This document shows positions 1 to 6,763 of a stretch of DNA of 64,000 nucleotides, piece after piece. The DNA comes from Acidobacteriaceae bacterium (GTDB lineage: Bacteria; Acidobacteriota; Terriglobia; Terriglobales; Acidobacteriaceae). The stretch is taken from assembly GCA_903642225.1 (NCBI GenBank), contig CAHJWI010000001.1:62001-126000 (forward strand). Direction: 5' to 3'. A program made the translations under genes and the position numbers. Each line of letters begins with the position of its first letter. Position 1 is the first letter of the stretch. The notes under the pieces were generated by a model. It ran no database searches and had not been told where the DNA came from. It was given only the letters and a program-made list of their open reading frames with translations.

Positions 1-188
1 GGCAAATTTGTTAGCCGCACCGTCTGTCGTTCGCGGTTCACCCGCACACGTTCCACATAAGTGGTCACCAGCAGTGAAGGCCGCCGGCAAAACGCGTCGA
101 TGATCCCGCTCGCCGCAGCCACCAACGCGTCCGACGTCTCCGCGCTCAACCCATACACGGCATATTCCGCCGGACTGAGATAACTCAT
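1..188 (-). CDS. Phage head-tail connector-like protein, partial
   Basis: The first 62 codons of a minus-strand gene that runs off the left edge of the window. The ATG at 188 follows GGAG at a spacing of six, which fixes the start. The visible part begins MSYLSPAEYA and is a compact helical, Ala-rich segment. Its place directly downstream of the major capsid gene is the usual place for a gp6-like head-tail connector or head completion protein, which joins portal and tail. This role is inferred from position and general character; I do not see a decisive motif, and the C-terminal part is missing. Confidence 0.55.
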   Translation of the reverse strand, partial: MSYLSPAEYAVYGLSAETSDALVAAASGIIDAFCRRPSLLVTTYVERVRVNRERQTVRLTNL

Positions 189-238
189 GCGCCTCTCCTC
201 GATCGCAAACTAAATTTCGACACTCATCGAACAAAGAC

Positions 239-272
239 GGCGCACCCTTCGACTCCTATCGAAAGATGCGCC
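239..272 (-). terminator. Long hairpin after the capsid gene
   Basis: A 14-bp stem (outer arms GGCGCA/TGCGCC, inner arms TTCGA/TCGAA, two or three G-U pairs) closes on a six-base loop. On the minus strand it is followed by GTCTTTGTT. It lies between the capsid stop (318) and the connector start (188). It may be a terminator or a stabilising or processing hairpin for the abundant capsid mRNA; the U-tract is weak. Confidence 0.5.
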
Positions 273-317
273 GCACACTCAGCCACCATTACTCAAACAG
301 CAAGCGGCCGCCCCGCG

Positions 318-1289
318 CTAGCGATCCACCAGCACCTGGTAATGCGCATAGTTGGAACCCTTCACCACCAGGCCACCAAACTTCACGACCACATACTGGC
401 TTGCCAGCGAACCAGGCGTGCCCAGCTGGAACACTCGAGGGTTCGGATCGGTCAGCCAGTGGTACTCAATTAGGTCCTCCGTCACGATGTACGCCGGCAG
501 CACGGCCGAACCGCTACCAGGAGTACCGGTATAGCCCAGCGTCCACTCCGGAATTAGTGGAATGTCGCCGGCCTGGGTCGACAGCATCTTCACGCTGACA
601 CCGCCCTCGATCTCCTTTGTATTCAGCACCACGTTGAACGCAGTCTTCATCTCCCGATCGATTAGGTCAAGCAGCACCGGGTTGGCATAGATGGCTGTCG
701 GCCGAACCGCGTAGTTGCTGTTGGCAACCATCAGCGCGATGGTCGACTTGAAGCCGTCCACAATGCTCTGAGTCGTACCGATCGTCACGGTATTACCGCC
801 GTTGGCAATCTGCGATCCGGCACCGTAATACTGCACGCTGGTCGGCGTGCTCAGGCTGGTGTCCGCACCGTTCCACAGCGCCACGTCATGCGTGCGCATT
901 ACGCCCTCAACCGTGTCGGCAAGGTCCTTTGCCTGCAGATACGCAAACTGCTTCTGCTGTGCACCCAACTCCATATCGAAGAGGTTGTAATTCAGCTGTG
1001 CCACCAGCGCCTTCAGCGGCACCGAACGCTCCACCCGGGTCGGCGAAACCACAGGAGGAACAATGTTGCGCGGGTCGACAAAGCCAGCCGCCAGCGAAGG
1101 CGAAGGTATGCCCGTCTCCTCAAAAAACCGCGACGGATGTCCGGTCGCGGGAACCTGCTTGATGCGCTGACCGAACACGCCACGCCGGCGAACAATGTCG
1201 GTAATCTCAGAGTTGTACTGCGGAACTTCAATCGCGCCCGGTCCAATGTAATCGGCGGCTGCGTGAATGTCCTTGAACTGTGCAATCAT
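318..1289 (-). CDS. Phage major capsid protein
   Basis: A 323-residue protein that would form the phage head shell. The ATG at 1289 was chosen because AGGGAG lies just upstream and the longer in-frame extension is basic and unlike the mature protein. The N-terminus (MIAQFKDIHAAADYIG) leads into a mixed alpha/beta protein with no signal peptide, and motifs such as YIVTEDLIEYHW near the C-terminus fit a coat protein of the HK97-fold type. It sits in the portal, protease, small protein, capsid, connector order of tailed phages. The family assignment comes from length and synteny more than from one signature. A leader hairpin lies about 50 bases upstream. Confidence 0.75.
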   Translation of the reverse strand: MIAQFKDIHAAADYIGPGAIEVPQYNSEITDIVRRRGVFGQRIKQVPATGHPSRFFEETGIPSPSLAAGFVDPRNIVPPVVSPTRVERSVPLKALVAQLNYNLFDMELGAQQKQFAYLQAKDLADTVEGVMRTHDVALWNGADTSLSTPTSVQYYGAGSQIANGGNTVTIGTTQSIVDGFKSTIALMVANSNYAVRPTAIYANPVLLDLIDREMKTAFNVVLNTKEIEGGVSVKMLSTQAGDIPLIPEWTLGYTGTPGSGSAVLPAYIVTEDLIEYHWLTDPNPRVFQLGTPGSLASQYVVVKFGGLVVKGSNYAHYQVLVDR

Positions 1290-1340
1290 TCGCTTCTTCT
1301 CCCTGTTTGGTCCCTTGCGGAACCTATGTCTCAACCCAAT

Positions 1341-1370
1341 ACAAAAGGCGCAGCCACATGGCCACGCCCC
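1341..1370 (-). terminator. Repeated phage hairpin, copy A (capsid leader)
   Basis: On the minus strand GGCGTGGCC pairs with GGCTGCGCC (nine pairs, two G-U) around a four-base loop and is followed by TTTTGTATT, the form of an intrinsic terminator. The same hairpin recurs at 3891-3921 and 3935-3965. It lies about 52 bases upstream of the capsid ATG and about 170 bases after the preceding gene, so it could act as a terminator or as an attenuator in the capsid leader. The stretch 1371-1543 upstream of it shows no gene I trust. Confidence 0.65.
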
Positions 1371-1543
1371 TTCGTTTAACCGTTCTCAACACGCTGCAGC
1401 TGTCTCTGCACCTGCAGCGGAGAAGCCCTCGTCCGTCGCGGCAAACACCGGCCTTCCACATTCCGCACGCGGGTATGGTCAGGTGCCCCATCTTCACCGG
1501 CGTTCCTGCCGGTACAAGCGGGTTCCGCAACACCGGCGTCTTG

Positions 1544-1873
1544 TTACAGCAAACCCGCCCGCATCATGCCGGTCTTCACGGCAATCCGCTGCTCCACGCT
1601 CAAGCTCCCCAGCGCCGCATCCAGCGCAGCCGTGCGGTCCTGCGCGCCCTCGCCCTTGGCAGAGGCCGTCATCGCCTGCGACACAGCCGTCTTCCGTCCC
1701 GTCGGCGCTGCCTGCGCCGTCACGGTACGCATGTCCCCAATCGCTGCTTCCAACTCGCGCACACGCCGCTCCAAATCGTTGAACCGCGCATCATGCGTAC
1801 TGTTTGACGGCGCGTTCACAACGCCCTCCACTTCCGCCGCAATCACTGGTGCCACACTCATCTGCTCTTCCAT
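1544..1873 (-). CDS. Small coiled-coil phage protein, possible scaffold
   Basis: A protein of about 109 residues. Three in-frame ATGs lie close together (1888, 1879, 1873); only the last has a well-spaced GAGGAG, so 1873 was chosen. The middle has a clear heptad-like segment (RFNDLERRVRELEAAIGD) typical of a coiled coil. It lies between the protease and capsid genes, where many tailed phages encode the scaffolding protein, though true scaffolds are usually longer. It could also be a head decoration or assembly helper. Function is inferred from position only. Confidence 0.5.
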   Translation of the reverse strand: MEEQMSVAPVIAAEVEGVVNAPSNSTHDARFNDLERRVRELEAAIGDMRTVTAQAAPTGRKTAVSQAMTASAKGEGAQDRTAALDAALGSLSVEQRIAVKTGMMRAGLL

Positions 1874-1897
1874 CGTCATGCTCCTCATCTCTTTACT

Positions 1898-2551
1898 TTA
1901 GGCCGTCCGCATAGCCGAACTGCACCGCGCAGGCATGCGCTGCATCGCCGGTGCCCGGTCCTCACCCGGCACCCGGCCAGGCCGCGACCCGGCACGTGCC
2001 GGCAATCGCATAGCGTGCGCACGATCCGGCTTTCCCGCCGCGGCCATCGAGTCCTTCACAATCCGGAAGCTCGTCTGCCGGTACGCCGCCTTCTCCCGCA
2101 GCAGAATCGCCGCGCCCGTAAAGGTCACCTTGCTCAGGCGCCACTCGCTTGCACGCATGTCTTCCACGTGTGCGTCGGCGAGCTCATAGCTCATGCCCAG
2201 CACCTCGTCGCCATGGGCTTCCATCTCGCGCATCATCTCGGCATAATCCCGTGCAAACAGGTATCCCTCCACATGCAACTCGTTGCCATTAATCCGCGCT
2301 CCGGTCACAATGCCGCACTTCTGCTTCGCGTCATGCCCGTCCCACCCGGCTTTGAAGTCCACCGCCATGCCCAGCAGGCTCGGCAGCGCCGCCTCCGCCG
2401 CAACTCTGGTTAATACCACCCGGTGACCGCGCGACCCGCTCGGTGCCCTATCGCTCGCCACATCCACCAGCGTCAGCACACCCGCAAACGGTACCCGGTT
2501 CGGGTGCCCTGCCACCGTTGGAAACTCCACTGCCATCGCTTCAAGCCGCAA
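1898..2551 (-). CDS. Putative prohead maturation protease
   Basis: About 217 residues. A TTG at 2551 preceded by AGGAGG at five bases is the best start; an ATG lies five codons later and a longer ATG form starts at 2575. The core contains LHVEGYLFARDYAEMM and LGMSYELADAHVED, matching the layout of HK97-type prohead proteases, in which a Ser in an L-G-x-S segment and an upstream His are catalytic. The C-terminal 50 residues are Arg/Pro/Ala rich and probably disordered. It would trim capsid and scaffold during head maturation. Portal is just upstream and capsid downstream, which supports the call. Confidence 0.6.
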   Translation of the reverse strand: MRLEAMAVEFPTVAGHPNRVPFAGVLTLVDVASDRAPSGSRGHRVVLTRVAAEAALPSLLGMAVDFKAGWDGHDAKQKCGIVTGARINGNELHVEGYLFARDYAEMMREMEAHGDEVLGMSYELADAHVEDMRASEWRLSKVTFTGAAILLREKAAYRQTSFRIVKDSMAAAGKPDRAHAMRLPARAGSRPGRVPGEDRAPAMQRMPARCSSAMRTA

Positions 2552-2599
2552 ACCTTCCTCCTCTTCTTGCAACACCCCAGCCCACGTTCAACCAACCGC

Positions 2600-3850
2600 C
2601 TAACCCGTCGAGTCGCCCATCTGCGGCTCCAGAACCTTCGGTCCCATGCCCTGCTTTCCCCGCACCTCATCTACCGTCAGCACACCGGCCTGCAATAGCT
2701 GGATCTGCAGTTGCGTTTCCGCAACGGCGTCCTTTGCCTGAGTCAGGAACGCAAACTCCACATCCTCCAACCCCAAGGCTTTCTCCAGTACGTCCTTGGT
2801 AATGTGCTCGGCCACCAGGTTCGCCACCGGTAACACCGCCGTCTGGAACGCCTGCTCGCTCAGTTCCGCAGCCGTCGACCGGTTCACATCCCCGGCAACC
2901 CCCAGAAACATCGGTGGCAAGTCGAACGCCGTCGCGATCGTCCGCATCAGCAACTCCTGCCACTGCAGCCGCAAATCCGCATCCGTCCCTCCCGCAAACC
3001 GCAGCACCTCCGGCTTGGTCTCGCTGGATAGGATCGGCACCTGGCCCGTTCCCTCGACCTCGTCCTGCCACCAGCGGATCAATCTCTCGTGCTCAACCGG
3101 CGTCGCCTCATCCAGCCAAAGCGCATACTGCACCACCGCATTGCTCGCCAGCTTGCCCGCATACCGGTTCGCCTGCAGGTACTGGTTGATGGTGTCGAAC
3201 GCAACCTCCACCCGTCCCAGGCCGAATTTTGTGTGCGTCCGCGCATTCAGCCGCACGTACATCAGCTCCCGGTCCAGCAGCGGCTGCAGCGCATCGGTAC
3301 CCACCAGCCCGGTCTGGTACAGGTAGCGCGGCACGTCCGGCTCACCCTGCCAACCGGTCTGCATCTGGATTGCCGCGCCATCCACAGGCCACAGCCGCAC
3401 CGGCCGGTTTGGGTCGCCGGTCGGCTCAATCTCCACCGCCCCAAAGCCGCCCACAAGAACATCCTCGAGCACCTGCTCCAGCACCGTCCGCAGGCTGTCG
3501 TGAGGGTTCGGCGACTCCAGGCTTCGCCGCAGCAAAGACAGCACATCCTTGCTCGAGCTGTTCGGGTCCACGTCCTGCTTCAGCCGCACCGCCCACTCCA
3601 TGCTCGCCACGCGGTCTTTCACAATGTTCATCGCCCGCCGCACATACGGCAGCTCGGCAAACCGCCGCAGGTTTGCTGCTGTCGGCTTCGGCAGCGCATT
3701 CACCACGTTCGGCCGCCACGGCGTCAGCACACTCGGCAAACCCTGAATCTTCCGCGACACCGGCGGCTCCACAGCCGCCCCGCTCAAACCTGCCGTCCCC
3801 GCCTCCACATCGCTACGAAACCACTCCCGCAGCCGATCCCCAACTCCCAT
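2600..3850 (-). CDS. Phage portal protein
   Basis: A 416-residue protein starting at the ATG at 3850, which has AAGGA seven bases upstream; the in-frame upstream extension covers two terminator hairpins and is not coding. The protein has the portal pattern: an N-terminal helical region (RRAMNIVKDRVASMEW), a central segment with VVGGFGAVEIE-like strands, a long stem segment around LMRTIATAFDLPPMFLGV and a C-terminal crown rich in Gln and Leu. Portals form the dodecameric ring through which DNA is packed by the terminase. Here the portal is separated from the terminase by about 2.9 kb of cargo genes, which is unusual. Confidence 0.85.
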   Translation of the reverse strand: MGVGDRLREWFRSDVEAGTAGLSGAAVEPPVSRKIQGLPSVLTPWRPNVVNALPKPTAANLRRFAELPYVRRAMNIVKDRVASMEWAVRLKQDVDPNSSSKDVLSLLRRSLESPNPHDSLRTVLEQVLEDVLVGGFGAVEIEPTGDPNRPVRLWPVDGAAIQMQTGWQGEPDVPRYLYQTGLVGTDALQPLLDRELMYVRLNARTHTKFGLGRVEVAFDTINQYLQANRYAGKLASNAVVQYALWLDEATPVEHERLIRWWQDEVEGTGQVPILSSETKPEVLRFAGGTDADLRLQWQELLMRTIATAFDLPPMFLGVAGDVNRSTAAELSEQAFQTAVLPVANLVAEHITKDVLEKALGLEDVEFAFLTQAKDAVAETQLQIQLLQAGVLTVDEVRGKQGMGPKVLEPQMGDSTG

Positions 3851-3890
3851 GCGCCCATCCTTTCTCCACTCGCCGCAGCGAGCGCATACC

Positions 3891-3921
3891 AAAAAGAAAA
3901 GGCGCAGCCATCGGCCACGCC
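3891..3921 (-). terminator. Repeated phage hairpin, copy B (portal leader)
   Basis: On the minus strand GGCGTGGCC pairs with GGCTGCGCC around a three-base loop, followed by TTTTCTTTTT, a strong intrinsic terminator. It lies about 41 bases upstream of the portal ATG and, with copy C, closes the cargo block. Confidence 0.75.
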
Positions 3922-3934
3922 CCACTCCCAAAAC

Positions 3935-3965
3935 CAAGAAAGGCGTGACCTCATTGGCCACGCCC
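3935..3965 (-). terminator. Repeated phage hairpin, copy C
   Basis: GGCGTGGCC pairs with GGTCACGCC on the minus strand around a five-base loop and is followed by TTTCTTGG. It begins about 20 bases after the stop of the ImmA/IrrE gene and stands in tandem with copy B. The left arm is identical to the other copies while the right arm differs but still pairs, so the stem is conserved. Confidence 0.7.
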
Positions 3966-3983
3966 TTGTATCATCCGAACACC

Positions 3984-4466
3984 TCAACCAACCTTGTAAA
4001 GATACCTCATCCTGATTCGCATTGCAGGCTCTGATACTTCGAACTGCAAAGCCAGTTCCCCTGGGTTCACTTCACCCTTTCGCACAAAGTTGTTGATGAG
4101 GTGCTTGGGCATTAGCAAATCGGCAGCCAGATTATTTGCCTCAAATTCCTCTTGGCTATTCATTCTGTCACTCCGGTAAAGAGGGTCATCTTGAATACCG
4201 TCCCCAATCCTTTCCCGATGTCGCAAGAAGTGAGCGCACTCATGAGCTATTGTGAATCGTCGGCGAAAGTAAGGTTCGTTTACGTTGACTGAAATTGTGT
4301 ATCCAGCCGGACTTTCGCCTGAGTTATCTCGGCAGATCATACCGGACACCCCTGGTTCAAGATCTTCGTCATAAACGGACAGGCCAAGCGACGTCGCAAG
4401 CGCCGTAATGTCAACCGGCGCAGCAGCTTGGTGCTTCAGGATTGTTGTCCGCTGTTCAGGTGTCAT
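3984..4466 (-). CDS. ImmA/IrrE family metallopeptidase
   Basis: A 160-residue zinc peptidase. The HEXXH-type motif is HECAH at residues 75-79, followed by the third-ligand region EEFEANNLAADLLMP with Glu near 109, the layout of ImmA/IrrE (COG2856). Family members cleave phage-type repressors (ImmA of ICEBs1, IrrE/PprI of Deinococcus) or act as the protease half of toxin-antitoxin-like pairs. The gene overlaps the stop of the upstream membrane-protein gene by four bases (ATGA), so the two are translationally coupled. No cognate HTH repressor is next to it, which is unusual; the membrane protein may be its partner, or the target is outside the window. Two terminators follow. Confidence 0.85.
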   Translation of the reverse strand: MTPEQRTTILKHQAAAPVDITALATSLGLSVYDEDLEPGVSGMICRDNSGESPAGYTISVNVNEPYFRRRFTIAHECAHFLRHRERIGDGIQDDPLYRSDRMNSQEEFEANNLAADLLMPKHLINNFVRKGEVNPGELALQFEVSEPAMRIRMRYLYKVG

Positions 4467-4852
4467 TGTTCGTCCCTCTGAAGGCTGCTATCCGTTGTTG
4501 CCTTTCGTCGCGGCTTCCTAGTAGATGTCGCCACCTTAGGTACGCTGGGCAGGACTGCCTGTGCCGTGGTGAGAGCAGAACCTTCTTGTTGCCTCAAAAT
4601 GCGTTTCACTTGTTCCCTGGCTATCTTGGATGCGACTTCTCTCGAGACACTTCCAGCTGTTTCTTGTGCAGCTGCTTCAGCGCGCTTCGCGGATTCTTTG
4701 CGAATCGATTTATAGCCGAACCACCCTATGACTGCAATCCCGATGCCAAGAACGGTTGCGATTACTGCAAGCGCAGCAACCATTACACCGAGCAGGGCGA
4801 TCATAATCTCAATCACTGCTTCGTGGCCCAAATTAGCTGATCGCAAACTCAT
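4463..4852 (-). CDS. Small membrane protein coupled to ImmA/IrrE
   Basis: About 129 residues from the ATG at 4852; a GTG at 4876 is an alternative, and neither has a good ribosome site. A single strong hydrophobic segment (about residues 16-42, from MIALLGVMVAALAV to AVIGWFGY) is followed by a charged helical domain rich in Glu, Lys, Arg and Ala, probably a cytoplasmic coiled coil, and a basic tail. The stop overlaps the ImmA/IrrE start, which suggests a membrane-anchored partner or substrate for that peptidase. I do not recognise a named family. Located in the phage cargo block. Confidence 0.6.
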   Translation of the reverse strand: MSLRSANLGHEAVIEIMIALLGVMVAALAVIATVLGIGIAVIGWFGYKSIRKESAKRAEAAAQETAGSVSREVASKIAREQVKRILRQQEGSALTTAQAVLPSVPKVATSTRKPRRKATTDSSLQRDEQ

Positions 4853-4927
4853 CAGCAAGTGGTAGATGGGATGCACATAGTGATCTTCGCATCTTCTTCG
4901 CTACCTTTCAAGGTCTTGTGGAACGCT

Positions 4928-5773
4928 CTACACCCGCAACTCCCGCTTCGCCGTCTCCGCCACGCGCCCCAGATCCGCAACCGTCAGCACTCGGATCTGC
5001 GCCTCTTCCATCGTCTCCACGCCAAACCTGTACCGGTCCGCCGCTTCCCCATCCTCCGCTGCCACACTGCGCAGCGGCTCGACAACGGCAGCCAAATCCA
5101 AAGCCCCGTTCTCGACCCGCTGCACACCCTCACGCAGCCGCGCCGCACTGTACGACAACACCTTCGCCGCCTCCAGATCCCCGTCCAGCGATACCGCCTG
5201 GAACATCCGGATGACACCGCCGGGGCTCGAGATCAAGCCCGGCCGGTACCCGCAATCGATCTTCAGCGGATCGCCAGCCCGGGTATACGCCGAAGCCGCA
5301 ATCCGCTTCCGCATCAACTCCCACACCCCCGCCCTTTCGAACTCACTCCGCATCGACCCCACGATCGAAGCCCGTCCACTCTTCTTCCGCGAAACCTTTT
5401 CCCGCAATGGCTCCACATACAACCGCAACAACTGCTCCATCTCCACCGGCACGGATTCCGCCAACGTCCCGCGCACCTCGCTCATCTGCACGCTCGTAGA
5501 CAGCGATTCTTCAAGCATCGTCATCACAGGCTGCCTGCCCGTGCCACCGTCCCGCACCCGCTCCGCCAACTCGCCTTCCATTGCCTCCAGCAGCGACGTA
5601 TCCGCATCCGGGTCCACGCACCGTACCCGGCTCCAGTCGCGCGTCAGCTTCACCCGCGTCGTCTCCGCGCGTCCGGCCTCGCGCAGCATCACGCCAATGT
5701 TTACAAACTCGTTCTTCACCGCGTCCGGCACATACCGCAGCAGGTAGAACTCGCATTGAATCCGCTCCGGCAA
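4928..5773 (-). CDS. DUF3037 domain protein
   Basis: A 281-residue protein beginning with a TTG at 5773 directly after a GGGGGGAG tract. The N-terminal part (about residues 1-130) has the DUF3037 pattern: YLLRYVPDAVKNEFVNIGV and LREAGR followed by a conserved Asp/Arg segment. Genes for DUF3037 proteins very commonly follow genes for HipA-family kinases, as here, ten bases after the HipA stop. The biochemical role of DUF3037 is unknown; it may be a partner, regulator or neutraliser of the kinase. Both genes sit inside a phage late region. Confidence 0.85.
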   Translation of the reverse strand: MPERIQCEFYLLRYVPDAVKNEFVNIGVMLREAGRAETTRVKLTRDWSRVRCVDPDADTSLLEAMEGELAERVRDGGTGRQPVMTMLEESLSTSVQMSEVRGTLAESVPVEMEQLLRLYVEPLREKVSRKKSGRASIVGSMRSEFERAGVWELMRKRIAASAYTRAGDPLKIDCGYRPGLISSPGGVIRMFQAVSLDGDLEAAKVLSYSAARLREGVQRVENGALDLAAVVEPLRSVAAEDGEAADRYRFGVETMEEAQIRVLTVADLGRVAETAKRELRV

Positions 5774-5783
5774 ACTCCCCCCG

Positions 5784-6653
5784 TTACATCACGTACTTCA
5801 TCTCAGACGCCATCGTACTGTCCCGGAAAGTCTCCGGCACAACAACACTCTTCGACCTCCCCCAATTCGGGAAAGGTAGCCGGTCCGAATCCCGAAACGC
5901 CGCAATCAACTCCCGTACCCGCCCGCGCCGCGCCAACAGCACCTCAATCAGACCCTCCAGCGCCACCGGATCCCTGTACCACTCGACGGGAACCTGCTCG
6001 GCAACGGCATACATCGCGTCCACCTTCATTTCCTCAACACGGCTAAGCCAGGGCTCAAAGCTTTCCCACCCCGTCACACCTTCGTACACCCGATTGCGCG
6101 GGTACACCCCACGCAGCGGCGAGTCCGGAAATGTCCAGCTGTTTGCATGAAAGCAAAACCCCTGGTCAATAAACGTCGCCCGGTACTTCCGCTCCCGCGC
6201 CTTCCGCGCAAACACCGCCTGCCGCCCATTCGTGTTCCCGGTCCACTTGTCCAGGACCAGCATGCCCGCAAACTCCGCAACATTCCGAACATCGCCAAGC
6301 ATCTCCTCCGGCAGGTAATCCACCACCTGCCCCGGCATCAGCCCACCCACAAACGCACTTCCAAACTGCAACCCGTCACTGCAGCGCGCGCGCTCCCCGC
6401 GACCCACATCCACCCACATCTCCGGCGAGTTCGCGATCAGCCATCCACTCACCTCCATCACGTCCGTCTGCGGAACCGTCAGCCCCACGGCCTCCGCCAG
6501 CCTGGTGGCGATGAACTCGTTGGCGAGCACCCGCTCCCCCTGCGGATTATTCCGAAACTTCACCACCCAAAGCTTCCCATCCGCACCCAGCATCATCTGG
6601 CTCTGCGCCCCGCCGCGCATCCGTCGAATCGCCTGTACAGCCAGCACCGCCAT
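5784..6653 (-). CDS. HipA-family kinase
   Basis: A 289-residue protein from the ATG at 6653; the longer reading frame is an unlikely Cys/Leu-rich extension. It has the HipA-like kinase layout: WVVKFRNNPQG with a probable ATP-binding Lys at 32, ANEFIATRLAEAVGL, the catalytic loop LDKWTGNT (Asp135, Asn140) and a metal-binding IDQG (Asp163). It lacks the N-terminal HipA subdomain of E. coli HipA, so it is a stand-alone kinase of the type usually paired with DUF3037. Canonical HipA phosphorylates glutamyl-tRNA synthetase and causes persistence; the substrate of this subfamily is not known. No HipB-like antitoxin is present. Confidence 0.85.
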   Translation of the reverse strand: MAVLAVQAIRRMRGGAQSQMMLGADGKLWVVKFRNNPQGERVLANEFIATRLAEAVGLTVPQTDVMEVSGWLIANSPEMWVDVGRGERARCSDGLQFGSAFVGGLMPGQVVDYLPEEMLGDVRNVAEFAGMLVLDKWTGNTNGRQAVFARKARERKYRATFIDQGFCFHANSWTFPDSPLRGVYPRNRVYEGVTGWESFEPWLSRVEEMKVDAMYAVAEQVPVEWYRDPVALEGLIEVLLARRGRVRELIAAFRDSDRLPFPNWGRSKSVVVPETFRDSTMASEMKYVM

Positions 6654-6763
6654 CGTTGCAGCATACAGAAAAGGAAAAAGCAGAAGTTGGGAGAGGGCAG
6701 ACGGGAAAGGGAGAAGAACAGCAGAGCAGCAGCAAATCAAGTGACTCTTACGCCTTCCCCTTT

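Noticed and set aside
1324-1533. 69-codon minus-strand frame between the coiled-coil and capsid genes
   Set aside because: It runs through the terminator-like hairpin and has only a TTG start without a ribosome site; a small real gene cannot be excluded.
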